64,000 nucleotides of DNA from Pusillimonas caeni (GCF_003545815.1 NZ_PDUW01000004.1:124001-188000), one strand, 5' to 3'; shown: positions 50,930 to 60,717, counted from the first letter of the stretch. Made by a program: numbers and translations. The notes: generated from the sequence alone by a model not told the origin.

Positions 50930-52098
50930 CCCATCTCCATGTAGAAAAGCGCGGCCAGCGCATCGATGAGAATCACCACGAATATGGACTGCACGACCGC
51001 CGAGGTGGTGTGCTCGCCGACCGACTGCGCGCTGCCGCGCACCTTGAAGCCCTCGAGGCAGCCGATGATGGCGATGAGGTAGGCGAAGATGGGCGCCTTG
51101 GCCATGCCCAGGAAGAAATGCCGCAGGGCGATGTCGCGCTGGAAGATCGTCAGGAACATGCTGGGCGAAATGTCGAGCGCCACCGCGCAGACCAGCATGC
51201 CGCCGACGATTCCGGACACCATGCCCACGAAAGTAAGGGCCGGCATGGCGATCAGCAGCGCGATGATGCGCGGCACCACCAGCAGGTCGATCGGACTCAG
51301 GCCCATCATGCGGATGGCGTCGATCTCCTGGTTGGCTTTCATGGAGCCCAGTTGCGCGGTATAGGCGCTGGCGGTGCGGCCGGCAATGAGGATGGCGGTG
51401 AGCAGCACGGCGAACTCGCGCAGAAACGAAAAGCCCACCAGCGTGACGGTGTAGATGGTGGCGCCGAAGTCGGCCAGCACCGTGGCGCCCAAGAAGGCAA
51501 TGACCGCGCCCACCATGAACGTGAGCAGGGCCACGATGGGCACCGCATTGAGTCCGGACTGCTCGACCTGGGCCACTACCGCGGTGATGCGCCAGCGGTC
51601 CGGCCGGAACAGGTTGCGGCCCAAGGCTTCGAGGGTCAGTCCCATGAAGCCCAGCAGCGCGACGATCAGTTGCCAGATGTGTTCCACCGACATGCCGATG
51701 CGGCCCAGCAACTCGCGCCAGGCCGGGATGGGCGCCCCGGGCGGTTCCGCCTCGGGCTCGGCGGCCGCCACCGCGGCAAGCAGGGCCAGGCGCTCTGCCG
51801 GAAGCCCGTCTTGCTGCGAAAGCAGTTCGCTGAGGTGCGCGGGGCCGATCAGCCGCGCCAATTGAGCCGCGCCCGCGGTGTCCACCGCGGCCAGGCCGCT
51901 CAGGTCGATTCCGCTGACCTGCAGCGCGGAAGGCAAGCGGCGCTGCTTCGCGCTCGATGCATGGCCGGCCTGCGCCAGGAACGCGTGGATGGCGCGCTCG
52001 ATCGCCTGATAATTGGCCAGGACCCATTCGCCCCGCACGATAAGCCGTGCCGAACCGTCAATGGAATCCAGGCTCAGGTATTGCGCGCCGTCCCGCAT
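50923..52098 (-). CDS. MCE-system permease (MlaE/LinK-like) with N-terminal STAS-like domain
   Basis: A 391-residue protein. An N-terminal STAS-like region (about 1-110, LPSALQVSGIDLSGLAAVDTAGAAQL) precedes the MlaE core of about five or six helices, with the family motifs ELGSMKANQEIDAIRMMGLSP-like QLGSMKANQEIDAIRMMGL and GRTASAYTAQLG. The order permease-ATPase-MCE-lipoprotein is the same as linKLMN of Sphingobium and ttg2/mla-like systems. The ATG chosen may move by a few codons. Confidence 0.92.
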   Translation of the reverse strand: MRDGAQYLSLDSIDGSARLIVRGEWVLANYQAIERAIHAFLAQAGHASSAKQRRLPSALQVSGIDLSGLAAVDTAGAAQLARLIGPAHLSELLSQQDGLPAERLALLAAVAAAEPEAEPPGAPIPAWRELLGRIGMSVEHIWQLIVALLGFMGLTLEALGRNLFRPDRWRITAVVAQVEQSGLNAVPIVALLTFMVGAVIAFLGATVLADFGATIYTVTLVGFSFLREFAVLLTAILIAGRTASAYTAQLGSMKANQEIDAIRMMGLSPIDLLVVPRIIALLIAMPALTFVGMVSGIVGGMLVCAVALDISPSMFLTIFQRDIALRHFFLGMAKAPIFAYLIAIIGCLEGFKVRGSAQSVGEHTTSAVVQSIFVVILIDALAALFYMEMGW

Positions 52099-52105
52099 CG
52101 GCGCG

Positions 52106-52837
52106 TCAATCCAGCCAGACCGTGAAGTCTTCCGGCGGCACGCGGGGAGTGCGGAAGGTGTTGACCAGTTCGTCGGGGGCGGCATGGCCCAGCGCCATGC
52201 CGCATACGAGCATTTCGTCATCGCCGGCGCCGATGTGAGGCAGGATGATGCTGGCGTATGAGTTCCAGGCGGCCTGCGGGCAGGTGTCGAGCCCGCGCGC
52301 CCTGGCCGCGATCATGATGTTCTGCATGAAGGCGCCGCAGTCGAGCAGCGCGCCCTGTCCCATGATGGTATTGACGGTAAAGAACAGCCCCACCGGCGCA
52401 TCGAAAAAGCGGAAATTGCGCTGATGCTGGGCGTGCATGCGGTCCTTCTCGCCCTTGGCGATGCCGAGCAGGCCGTACAAGCCCCAGCCGTTCTCGCGCC
52501 GGCGCTCGAGATAGGGACTGATCCATTTCTGGGGGTAATAGGCGTAGGCCTCTTTATAGCGGGCGGCCTCTTCGGGGTTGGCATACACCGCATCGTGGGC
52601 AGCGCATACTTTTTCGACCAGCGTATCGCGGGCCCGGCCTTGCAGCACGTAGGTTTTCCAGGGTTGAGCGTTGGCGCCCGAGGGCGCCCGGCTGGCCACG
52701 GCCAGTATGCCGTTCAGGACTTCCCTTTCGACAGGCCGGCTCGTAAAGGCACGGATCGATTGGCGCGACTCGATCGCCGCATCGACGTATTCGGCGCTTT
52801 CAGGGCAAAGAGATGGATCCAGTACAGAAGAGGACAT
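52106..52837 (-). CDS. nitroreductase family protein
   Basis: A 243-residue FMN-dependent oxidoreductase with RQSIRAFTSRPV (FMN phosphate site), SRAPSGANAQPWKTYVL and GQGALLDCGAFMQNIMIAARARGLDTCPQAAW, the classical group A/B landmarks. It likely reduces nitroaromatics or quinones with NAD(P)H. The ATG (MSSSVLDP) is the natural start. It lies 7 bases ahead of the MCE permease gene on the same strand, so a shared transcript is possible. Confidence 0.93.
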   Translation of the reverse strand: MSSSVLDPSLCPESAEYVDAAIESRQSIRAFTSRPVEREVLNGILAVASRAPSGANAQPWKTYVLQGRARDTLVEKVCAAHDAVYANPEEAARYKEAYAYYPQKWISPYLERRRENGWGLYGLLGIAKGEKDRMHAQHQRNFRFFDAPVGLFFTVNTIMGQGALLDCGAFMQNIMIAARARGLDTCPQAAWNSYASIILPHIGAGDDEMLVCGMALGHAAPDELVNTFRTPRVPPEDFTVWLD

Positions 52838-53100
52838 GCGCGGCAAAGCTCCTGCAGGCAAACGAAAGATAGGAAAGTTTAAAGGGGGGCGGACAAAACG
52901 GCCAGGGCTGCGGCCAAGAGTCGTTTCGATTCTACCGGCCTGCGGAGCCGGATTTGCGGTTTCATCCAGTTGCATTTACAAATAGCTCGCCATATTATCC
53001 TTATATTATGAATGAAAAAGCAGTCATTACAGGCCCTTATGCGTCGCAGCCACAGAGGCTCATGAGGTAGCGGCACTTAAAACATACCCTTACTACCATC

Positions 53101-53379
53101 ATGAATCTGCCGGACGACCCTTCCTCTCCTCCCAGCGGCCCGCCGTCCAAAGAATGCTGCGCCGTGGCCAAAACCAGCCGCCGCGGCGATTCCGGAGCCG
53201 GCCGCAGCGCATTGCGCCGTCGGCGCCTGCAAATGGTCCGCTACCTGCAGATCATCGCCTGCCTACGCGACGAGACCAGCGAACTGCGCTCCGAGATCGC
53301 CAGCCTGGAGTCCATCATCGGCGCTCAGGCCGACGCCATCGATGCGCTGCGCCGTCACCGGGACGAGCCGGAAGAATGA
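53101..53379 (+). CDS. small hypothetical protein overlapping the CHASE2 kinase gene tail to tail
   Basis: A 92-residue, basic protein with a Pro/Ser-rich N-terminus, an Arg-rich centre (GRSALRRRRLQMVRYLQ) and a C-terminal helix with heptad character (DETSELRSEIASLESIIGAQ), which may be a coiled coil. No family is recognised. It has no evident ribosome binding site. Its last 65 bases overlap, on the other strand, the end of the kinase gene. Confidence 0.5.
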   Translation: MNLPDDPSSPPSGPPSKECCAVAKTSRRGDSGAGRSALRRRRLQMVRYLQIIACLRDETSELRSEIASLESIIGAQADAIDALRRHRDEPEE

Positions 53380-55303
53380 CGCGAAAGACGCTGCCCTTGC
53401 CGCGCGCGCTCTCGACCTCCACGCGTCCGCCATGGCGCTGCACGACGGCGCGCACCAATGCCAGTCCCAGGCCGCTGCCCTCGGGATTGCCCGGCGAGTC
53501 CACGTCGAAACGCCGAAAAGGCTCGAAAAGCTGCGCCTGCTGATCGGCCGTCATGCCGCGGCCCTTGTCCTTGATCGACACGGCCCAATTGCTTCCTTGA
53601 GCGTATAGGCGGCACATCACGTGCGCCCCGTCGGGGCTGTAGTGGATGGCATTGTCCACCAGATTGCCGAACGCCCGACCCAGCATCTCGCCATCGGCCG
53701 CCACGATGGCCTGCCCCATGGACGCATCCACGGCGACGACGATCCGGCGCCGGCGCGCCATGGGCCAGCGCTCGTCGCACACCGAATGCAGCAGCTCGCC
53801 CAGATCGATGTCCTGGAAGTCCAGGGCCGTCGACTCGGCGCGGGCCAATCGCACAAAACCATCCACCAGGCCCAGAGTACGGGAAGCGCACCGGTCGACG
53901 CGCTCGAGCAGTTCAGGTTGGGCCAGGGGGTTTTTGCCGTAACGCTGCAATTGGGTCAGCGCCAATATGGCGTTCTGGGGCGAACGCATGTCATGGGAAA
54001 GAAAACGCAAGGCCTCTTCGCGCTGGCCGATCGCCTGGCGCAACAGGCCCATGGCGCGGTGCAATCTGACCATGCGGGCCGGCAGCGATGCGCCCCCAGG
54101 CGTATCTTCGGAATCGGGAAGCGCCTGGGTATGCATCAGGTTCTGTTCATAGAGCTGATCGAGCTCGGCGTCCACCTGCCGCAAGGTCGCCTCCTGGATG
54201 CGCCAGTTCCATACCGGATAAGCCAGCACGATGCCGATCAATGCCGCGGAAGGCCCCACCCAGACATCGGCGTGGCGCATCATCAGCCAGACGGCGGTGA
54301 AGATCAGGGCGACGATGATCAATATGACGAAGAACGATTTGCGGGGCGACAGCCTGCGCAAGGCCACGCATACCAGCAGCACGGGCAGCATGCACAGCAG
54401 GGCCGACTGCAAGCGGTCCGGGGTATGGATCCAGTAGTTTCCCAGCGCGTTCTGCAGGCCGTTGGCCAGTATTTCCACCCCGGCCATCGGCTCGCCCGCC
54501 TTGGACAAGGGCACGGACATGGTGTCGCCCAAGGCCGCCGCCCAGGCCCCGACCAGCACGTACTTGCCTTCGAGCGCGGCGGGCGGGACCGACCCGTCGA
54601 GCACGCGGGCATAGGGATACATCGCGAAGCTGCCCGGATCGCCGGCGTACGAGATCAGCCGGGCGCTGCCGTCGGAACCGCGCAAAGGCGCAAGCCGCTC
54701 TCTTTCTCCCCCCGCCTCCAGCATGGCCAGCACGAAGTGCTCGACGTTGATGTCGTCCACCTGCTCATGCAGCCGCATGGACCTCACCACGCTGTCCGGA
54801 TCGAGGAGGACGTTGATGTAGCCCATGGCGGCGGCCGCATCGGCCAGCACCGGCAGCGGCTCTTGAACCCGATTCTGGTCGATAACCAACGGCAGCGCCA
54901 CCCGGCCGTGCTCGCGCATGGCGCCGGCCAGGGTTTCATCGTCGTCCGGGTAGGCGGGATTGGGATCGCTCAAGACCAGGTCGAGGCCCACCGCCCTTGC
55001 TCCCCGCAGGCGCTCCAGCAGTTGCGCATGGACGGCCCTGCGCCAGGGCCAATAGCCCATTTCCCGGATGCTGGCGTCGTCCAGCGCCACGATGACGATC
55101 TCGTCCGACGGTTCGTGCGTCGTCAGCGCCATCGTTCGTCCGTACAGGACATGGTCCAGCCGATGCATGCCCAGATGCTGGCCAAAGTAGCTCAGCAGAA
55201 AGGTCAACGCCATCAGAGCCGGCACGGTGCATAGCCATTCGATGCGAAGCCGCCGCTCGAGCCCGTCCCGCTTCCCGCGCGCCGACCTGCGTGATTTCAG
55301 CAT
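53315..55303 (-). CDS. CHASE2 domain sensor histidine kinase
   Basis: A 662-residue membrane kinase: an N-terminal helix, a periplasmic CHASE2 domain (about 45-330; EIVIVALDDASIREMGYWPWRR, GARAVGLDLVLSDP, KYVLVGAWAAALGDTMSVPLSK), three closely spaced helices (about 330-400) and a kinase core. The H-box FLSHDMRSPQNAILAL has the phosphoacceptor His near 437, and the ATPase has DNAIHYSP (N box) and GSGLGLALVRAVV (G2). It ends with an Arg-rich tail overlapping the plus-strand gene. It should sense an envelope signal together with the LysM-FecR protein and pass it to the OmpR-type regulator of the same operon. The start ATG follows an AAAAGGG site that belongs to a dispersed repeat. Confidence 0.92.
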   Translation of the reverse strand: MLKSRRSARGKRDGLERRLRIEWLCTVPALMALTFLLSYFGQHLGMHRLDHVLYGRTMALTTHEPSDEIVIVALDDASIREMGYWPWRRAVHAQLLERLRGARAVGLDLVLSDPNPAYPDDDETLAGAMREHGRVALPLVIDQNRVQEPLPVLADAAAAMGYINVLLDPDSVVRSMRLHEQVDDINVEHFVLAMLEAGGERERLAPLRGSDGSARLISYAGDPGSFAMYPYARVLDGSVPPAALEGKYVLVGAWAAALGDTMSVPLSKAGEPMAGVEILANGLQNALGNYWIHTPDRLQSALLCMLPVLLVCVALRRLSPRKSFFVILIIVALIFTAVWLMMRHADVWVGPSAALIGIVLAYPVWNWRIQEATLRQVDAELDQLYEQNLMHTQALPDSEDTPGGASLPARMVRLHRAMGLLRQAIGQREEALRFLSHDMRSPQNAILALTQLQRYGKNPLAQPELLERVDRCASRTLGLVDGFVRLARAESTALDFQDIDLGELLHSVCDERWPMARRRRIVVAVDASMGQAIVAADGEMLGRAFGNLVDNAIHYSPDGAHVMCRLYAQGSNWAVSIKDKGRGMTADQQAQLFEPFRRFDVDSPGNPEGSGLGLALVRAVVQRHGGRVEVESARGKGSVFRVILPARPGDGAAHRWRRPERR

Positions 55304-55330
55304 GGCTGCCCTTTTCAGTGTCAACAGGCC
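55304..55330 (-). repeat. dispersed repeat, copy 5 (provides the ribosome binding site of the CHASE2 kinase)
   Basis: On the minus strand GGCCTGTTGACACTGAAAAG then GGCAGCC leads directly into the kinase ATG. AAAGGG five bases before ATG is the only Shine-Dalgarno-like sequence. Confidence 0.75.
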
Positions 55331-55345
55331 TTGGTGCCGCGCCCT

Positions 55346-56437
55346 CTAGTAGTCAGCGACGATGATCAGGCTGCCGTCGCCCGCGAGAACGGGGGTTCCG
55401 GATTGGTCCGACAACACGAAGGCGCCCTCGAATGCTTCATGGGCGTCCAGTCCGCCTATGCCCGCTGCGTCCAAAGCACGCACGAATACATAATGAGTGC
55501 CGGGCCCCGAGGCCGCGAAGCGGGCCGGCGGCGCATCGATGCGCTGGCGCGACACCAACCGGCCGCCTTGCGGGTCTCGGGCCACGCTTACCAGGTAGGA
55601 TGCGGCCCCGTCGACGGGTTCGAATTGCGCCGACCACCCGCCGGGCCCGCGAACCGGAGGCGAAAGCCGTGGAGCGGCCAACAGCTTGCGGACTCCCAGG
55701 CTCTTGCCCAGGGAGTCCACCGCCACGCCCTGCTGCTGGCGCAGGACCACCTCGGATGCAGCCGAGCCATCGACGCCCGCCATGCCGGTGACCACTTCGC
55801 TGCGCGACCCTTCGGGCGTCGCATGCACGCGCAGGCGCGTGCCGCGCACACCGGTGACGCTCACGGGCGTGCGCACTTCGAAGCGGCCCACCCCGGTGTC
55901 GTTCGGCGCGACCTGCGTCTCGATCGTGCCCGCCTTCATGTCGAACACCGAATCCGTGAGCCCGACGCTCGTGAATTCGCGCAAGCGCCTCACCACCAGG
56001 GAAGTAGACGGCGGGATGCTGACGATGCTCTCGTCGGACAGTTGCAAGGTGACGAACCCGTTCGGCCCGGTCTCGACCGTCTGGCCCTCTTGGACGCTGG
56101 AGCCGGAGGATAGGGCCCGGCCGTCCGCCGACGCCTGTCCCGTCAGATGAAGCACGCGGGCCGCCGACTCGCGCAGTGGAATCATCGAGAACGGGATGCG
56201 GAGCAGCTTGGCGATAGGCAGGCGATAGGGATCGTCGATGCCATTGATCCGCTGCAGCGCCGACCAGTTGGAAAAGCTCATGGTGTAGCGCTGCGCCAGG
56301 TCGCCCAGCGTGTCGCCCTGGACCACCCGGTAGAGGAAATCGTCTCCTTTGGCGCCGGCAGGCTGGGCGTTTGCCGACATGGGCAGCAACAGGCCGCAAA
56401 GAAAAGTCACGGTGCAGAGTATGCGAAACGGATGCAT
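55346..56437 (-). CDS. LysM and FecR domain periplasmic protein
   Basis: A 363-residue exported protein (signal 1-24, ending SANA). A LysM domain (about 35-82: YRVVQGDTLGDLAQRYTMS, WSALQRINGIDDPYRLPIAK) binds peptidoglycan. A FecR domain (about 105-215: GQTVETGPNGFVTLQLSDES, FEVRTPVSVTGVRGTRLRVH) follows, then a fibronectin-like C-terminal part. Genes of this build often sit between a response regulator and a CHASE2 kinase and probably act as wall-bound sensor or adaptor. It is separated from the kinase gene by 42 bases. Confidence 0.9.
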   Translation of the reverse strand: MHPFRILCTVTFLCGLLLPMSANAQPAGAKGDDFLYRVVQGDTLGDLAQRYTMSFSNWSALQRINGIDDPYRLPIAKLLRIPFSMIPLRESAARVLHLTGQASADGRALSSGSSVQEGQTVETGPNGFVTLQLSDESIVSIPPSTSLVVRRLREFTSVGLTDSVFDMKAGTIETQVAPNDTGVGRFEVRTPVSVTGVRGTRLRVHATPEGSRSEVVTGMAGVDGSAASEVVLRQQQGVAVDSLGKSLGVRKLLAAPRLSPPVRGPGGWSAQFEPVDGAASYLVSVARDPQGGRLVSRQRIDAPPARFAASGPGTHYVFVRALDAAGIGGLDAHEAFEGAFVLSDQSGTPVLAGDGSLIIVADY

Positions 56438-56500
56438 GGGAGCTCTTTGATTTTTGGTTGTAGCCGAATGTGGAACGAATGAGTGCGAACAGGGCCCGCG

Positions 56501-57214
<714 letters not shown>

Positions 57215-57373
57215 GGAAATAACCGGGAAATAATTGGGTGTCGCGGCGCGGCCGCGATGGGCGCGCAATACTCGTAGATTCGTCTATGGTACCCGATTCA
57301 GGCATGAAACTTGCACCGAGCCCGCCACCGATGCATGTCCGCCGGCCTTCGGCGCCCAACAGGAGAACCCAAC

Positions 57374-57634
57374 ATGCTCCTATACGATCCACGCTCGATA
57401 CGATTCGCCCACGTGCCGGAAGTGCCTCCGGACCAGCCCCCGCGCACCCCGCCGCAGCGCCCGCCCGAGACCGAACCGCCCGGACCCGACGAGATCCCGC
57501 CGGACGATCCGAATGAAATCCCGCCTCCGCCGGACGAGCCCGAGCCGGACATCGACCTGCCGCCCCGCGAAGCGCCCCCCGGCGTGCGCGAACCGCCTCA
57601 AGTACCGCCCGGAAACCCGCCCGAGCGCGTATGA
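57374..57634 (+). CDS. proline-rich acidic small protein coupled to yihY
   Basis: An 86-residue protein of which more than a third is proline, with acidic residues (PGPDEIPPDDPNEIPPPPDE), hence disordered. It has an AACAGGAGA site at the right distance. Its stop overlaps the start of the YihY gene as ATGA, so the two are translated together. The composition resembles the 23277-23531 protein. Function unknown; a role near the membrane partner is only an inference. Confidence 0.65.
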   Translation: MLLYDPRSIRFAHVPEVPPDQPPRTPPQRPPETEPPGPDEIPPDDPNEIPPPPDEPEPDIDLPPREAPPGVREPPQVPPGNPPERV

Positions 57635-58608
57635 AGGACCACTCCATGCGGCCAAGGGACTATTACGACCTGACGCGCAACTCCATCCGGGCCTGGCAGG
57701 ACGATTACGCCTCCAGCCTCGGGGCCGCCATTGCCTTCTACACCGCGTTTTCCATCGCCCCGCTGATGATCATCATCATTGCCGTCGCCGGCTTCGTCTG
57801 GGGCGAGGAAGCCGTGCGCGGCCAACTCATCCATCAGCTTGGCGACATTGTCGGCAACGACGCCGCCGCCGGCATCCAGGCCCTCATACGCGACGCCGAC
57901 CGGCCCAGCCAGGGGCTGACCGCCACTTTGATCAGCGCCGGCGTGCTGATCTGGGGCTCGACCCGCGTCTTTGCCGAGCTGCAAACCGCGCTGGACCGGA
58001 TATGGGAAGTCCCCAAGACCCAGCGCGTCCAGGGCATCTGGCGCACCATACGGGCACGGCTGCTGTCGTTCGGGCTGGTCCTGGGGCTGGCATTCCTGCT
58101 GCTCGTGTCGCTGGTGGTCACTACCGGGCTGGCCGCCCTGGGCGCTTGGGCGGGCAGTTTCTTTCCGGGCATGGAGACTGTGCTGCAACTGGCCAATACC
58201 GTCATCACCTTCGCCATCACCACCGTGCTGTTCGCCATGATCTTCAAATTCATGCCCCAGGCCAGGATCGCCTGGCGCGACGTCTGGATCGGCGCTTTGG
58301 TGACCGCGGTGCTCTTCGAGATCGGCAAGCTGCTGATCGGAATGTACGTCGGCAAAAGCACCTCGATCTCGGTGCTGGCCGCGGCGGGCTCGCTCATCAT
58401 CCTGCTGATCTGGGTCTATTACGCCGCGCAGGTGTTCCTGCTGGGCGCGGAATTCACATGGATCTATGCGCGCCACTACGGCTCGCATCGCGGGCGCCTT
58501 TCCGACGAATCCAGCGCCGCGCCCCCCGCCGAAAACGCGGTTGCCGGCACGTCCGCCGCCATGGGCATGAAACGCGACATACCTTATGGAAATGATTCCA
58601 TCCGGTAA
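57631..58608 (+). CDS. YihY/virulence factor BrkB family membrane protein
   Basis: A 325-residue protein with six helices and the BrkB/YihY signature: SLGAAIAFYTAFSIAPLMIIIIA, QTALDRIWEVPKTQRVQG and WIGALVTAVLFEIGKLLIGMYVG, ending LLIWVYYAAQVFLLGAEFTWIYA. Formerly mis-named ribonuclease BN. BrkB of Bordetella pertussis is linked to serum resistance; the molecular role is unsettled. Translationally coupled to the proline-rich microprotein. Confidence 0.93.
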   Translation: MKDHSMRPRDYYDLTRNSIRAWQDDYASSLGAAIAFYTAFSIAPLMIIIIAVAGFVWGEEAVRGQLIHQLGDIVGNDAAAGIQALIRDADRPSQGLTATLISAGVLIWGSTRVFAELQTALDRIWEVPKTQRVQGIWRTIRARLLSFGLVLGLAFLLLVSLVVTTGLAALGAWAGSFFPGMETVLQLANTVITFAITTVLFAMIFKFMPQARIAWRDVWIGALVTAVLFEIGKLLIGMYVGKSTSISVLAAAGSLIILLIWVYYAAQVFLLGAEFTWIYARHYGSHRGRLSDESSAAPPAENAVAGTSAAMGMKRDIPYGNDSIR

Positions 58609-58763
58609 CAAGCCTGTCCAGTTCTGCCCCATATCACAAGGCCGCAAGGGAACCGTAACCTAAGGTTTCCCCTCGACAATGCCCCTCACAGCGAAAACCT
58701 TGTGCTGGCCGCCAGAGTTGGCACCATAGAGATGTACTCACCCGCAACTGAATAGGAGTCTGC

Positions 58764-59132
58764 ATGAATAAATGGATCACTACCGCATGCTCGGCCGCGC
58801 TGCTCGCCATGGGCGCCGCCGCTGCCCCCTCGATGGCGCAACAAGCACAGGCGCCCGCCGCGCAGCAGGCCCCTGTGAACTACTCTGATGCGCAACTCGA
58901 GAAGTTCGTCAGTGCATCCAAGAAGGTCGCCGTCATTTCGCAGGAATACACGCCCAAGCTGCAATCGTCCACCGACGAAGCCACGCGCCAGGAGGTGTAC
59001 CGCGAGGCTGACGAGAAAATGGTCGACGTGGTTCGCAAGGAAGGCATGACCGTGGAGGAGTTCAACGGCATCAACCAGGCCATCCAGCAAGACCCGGCCC
59101 TGATGGAGCGCGTACAGAATATCGCCAGGTAA
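58764..59132 (+). CDS. DUF4168 family exported protein
   Basis: A 122-residue protein with a signal peptide (about 1-26, ending SMAQQ). NYSDAQLEKFVSASKKVAVISQEYTPK and EEFNGINQAIQQDPALMERVQ match DUF4168, a helical periplasmic family without known activity. It has AATAGGAG upstream of ATG and a strong terminator after its stop. Confidence 0.9.
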   Translation: MNKWITTACSAALLAMGAAAAPSMAQQAQAPAAQQAPVNYSDAQLEKFVSASKKVAVISQEYTPKLQSSTDEATRQEVYREADEKMVDVVRKEGMTVEEFNGINQAIQQDPALMERVQNIAR

Positions 59133-59162
59133 AGGCCGCGCCGCAACCGGCCTATTGGGCGA

Positions 59163-59202
59163 AGGCGCAAATCCCTACTGACGGGGATTTGCGCCTTTTT
59201 TT
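59163..59202. terminator. strong bidirectional terminator between convergent genes
   Basis: AGGCGCAAATCCC pairs perfectly with its complement around an 8-base loop, followed on the plus strand by a run of T. It separates the DUF4168 gene from the convergent DUF945 gene. Confidence 0.9.
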
Positions 59203-59213
59203 ACACTGGCGTT

Positions 59214-60647
59214 CTACATCAGCAGCGCCAGCAGCGCGCGCTGCATGAACTCGGCCACCGGCATCTGCCTGCCGTTGGCGTCGATCCGGCCATCGCGATA
59301 CACGATTTTCGCGGTGGCGGCTTGCTCGGCGAAAGCGACCAGTCCGGCGGCCTGCAAACGGTTTGCATACTCGTCATACAAAGATCCTGCCAAGGCGGTG
59401 ATCTCGGGATCGTCGGCCGCGCCCTGCAACTGGGCCATTGCCCGGACGAACATGGCTTTCTCGATGCGCAGGTTCAGCTCGAGCCCGCGCACGGCCTGTT
59501 GCAGCAGCGCGTCGATCGACGCCGCCTCAGCGGACCCGGCCGGCCGGGTCAGTTCCACCGTAAGGCCGGCGCTGCTCTCGCCCTGATCGTTCTTCCAGAC
59601 GAGCGGATCGAAGATCAGTACCGGATTGCTGGCCAGCAGCGCAAGGAATTTTTCCTGCAGCAGCGCCGCCTCGTCCGGCGAAAGCTGCCACTCCTCTTCG
59701 CGCGGACCGTGACGAGCGCTCAGCTCGTCGTAGACCTGCGCCAGCTCCGACAGGGCGGGCATGCTCAGGTCCCGGCCCCGCGCGCCCATCGACATCTGGC
59801 CCAGGTTCCTGGTGCCCAATTGGACTTGGCCAAAATCGTAGCGTATGGCGCCGCTGGCCAGATCGCCGCTTTGTTCGCTGGAAACGTCCATCACCGCGTC
59901 GCGCAGCGAGACCGTGTCTTCGTCGGGCACTTCCAGATCGAGTCGCGCCGCCCGGGTGGTCGAATGCATGCGCGTCCCTTCGCCGCCGGAGGCTTCATAC
60001 TCGAAGCGCACGCCGTCGATGGCGATGCGCTCGGCTTCGGCTCCCATCGAGTAATCGAGCAGATCGAATTCCCCCGATACCCGGCTGTCGGAAAAGTCGT
60101 TGTCGAACGACGCCTGCATGGTCCCGCCCGAGAACTTCAGCACCTCGCCGCCCTGGGCGACATTCAAGGGCTTGAACGTCCATTCGGACACAGCCTTGCC
60201 GCCGAACCTCACTTCGGTGCGTCCGGTGACCGGCGTGTCGCCATCCAGGCTGTCGAACCACGCCTGGGTCGCAGCCGACGGCAGCAGCCGCGCCTGGCTC
60301 AGCGCCAGCATGGGGGCCAAGCGCCCCGTCCGGATCGCGTCCAGCGGAAACGGCCCGTGCTGAAGATGGTCGCTCAGCAGGAATTCCTGCTTCTGGCCAG
60401 ATTCGTCCTGCAACTGCAGCGAATAGACGACGTCGGATGAAAAGACGCGGCGGCGGTACTCGGCCACGGCCAGCTTTGCCTTGCCCGCGCCCGGCTGGGC
60501 GACCATGGCCTGCGCCATGCGCTCGTTCGCCTGGGCCACGGCCTGCTCGATGGTCGCATGGGCCTGCTTGCCCACATACCATGTCGTCGCTACATACGCG
60601 ACCGCCACCACCGCGAGGGCGGCCAGAATACCTGCAGTTTTTCTCAT
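59214..60647 (-). CDS. DUF945 family protein (YdgA-like)
   Basis: A 477-residue protein with one N-terminal membrane helix (GILAALAVVAVAYVATTWYVG) and a large beta-rich periplasmic domain. The pattern YVGKQAHATIEQAVAQANER plus repeated G-K-A-V-S-E-W-T-F strands is that of the DUF945/YdgA family, of unknown function in the inner membrane. It ends just at the terminator. The start lies about 1.1 kb before the end of ispH on the same strand, after a long gap-free junction (85 bases). Confidence 0.88.
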   Translation of the reverse strand: MRKTAGILAALAVVAVAYVATTWYVGKQAHATIEQAVAQANERMAQAMVAQPGAGKAKLAVAEYRRRVFSSDVVYSLQLQDESGQKQEFLLSDHLQHGPFPLDAIRTGRLAPMLALSQARLLPSAATQAWFDSLDGDTPVTGRTEVRFGGKAVSEWTFKPLNVAQGGEVLKFSGGTMQASFDNDFSDSRVSGEFDLLDYSMGAEAERIAIDGVRFEYEASGGEGTRMHSTTRAARLDLEVPDEDTVSLRDAVMDVSSEQSGDLASGAIRYDFGQVQLGTRNLGQMSMGARGRDLSMPALSELAQVYDELSARHGPREEEWQLSPDEAALLQEKFLALLASNPVLIFDPLVWKNDQGESSAGLTVELTRPAGSAEAASIDALLQQAVRGLELNLRIEKAMFVRAMAQLQGAADDPEITALAGSLYDEYANRLQAAGLVAFAEQAATAKIVYRDGRIDANGRQMPVAEFMQRALLALLM

Positions 60648-60717
60648 TGTGGATCCCGTGGTTGATCGAGTCCGTCAACGCCGGCGCACCCCTGCTTCGC
60701 CGGCGCCGTGCGGACCT

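Noticed and set aside
53024-53040. Another copy of the dispersed repeat (TTACAGGCCCTTATGCG)
   Set aside because: It resembles only the outer part of the copy at 33854 and is not at a gene end, so chance similarity is likely.
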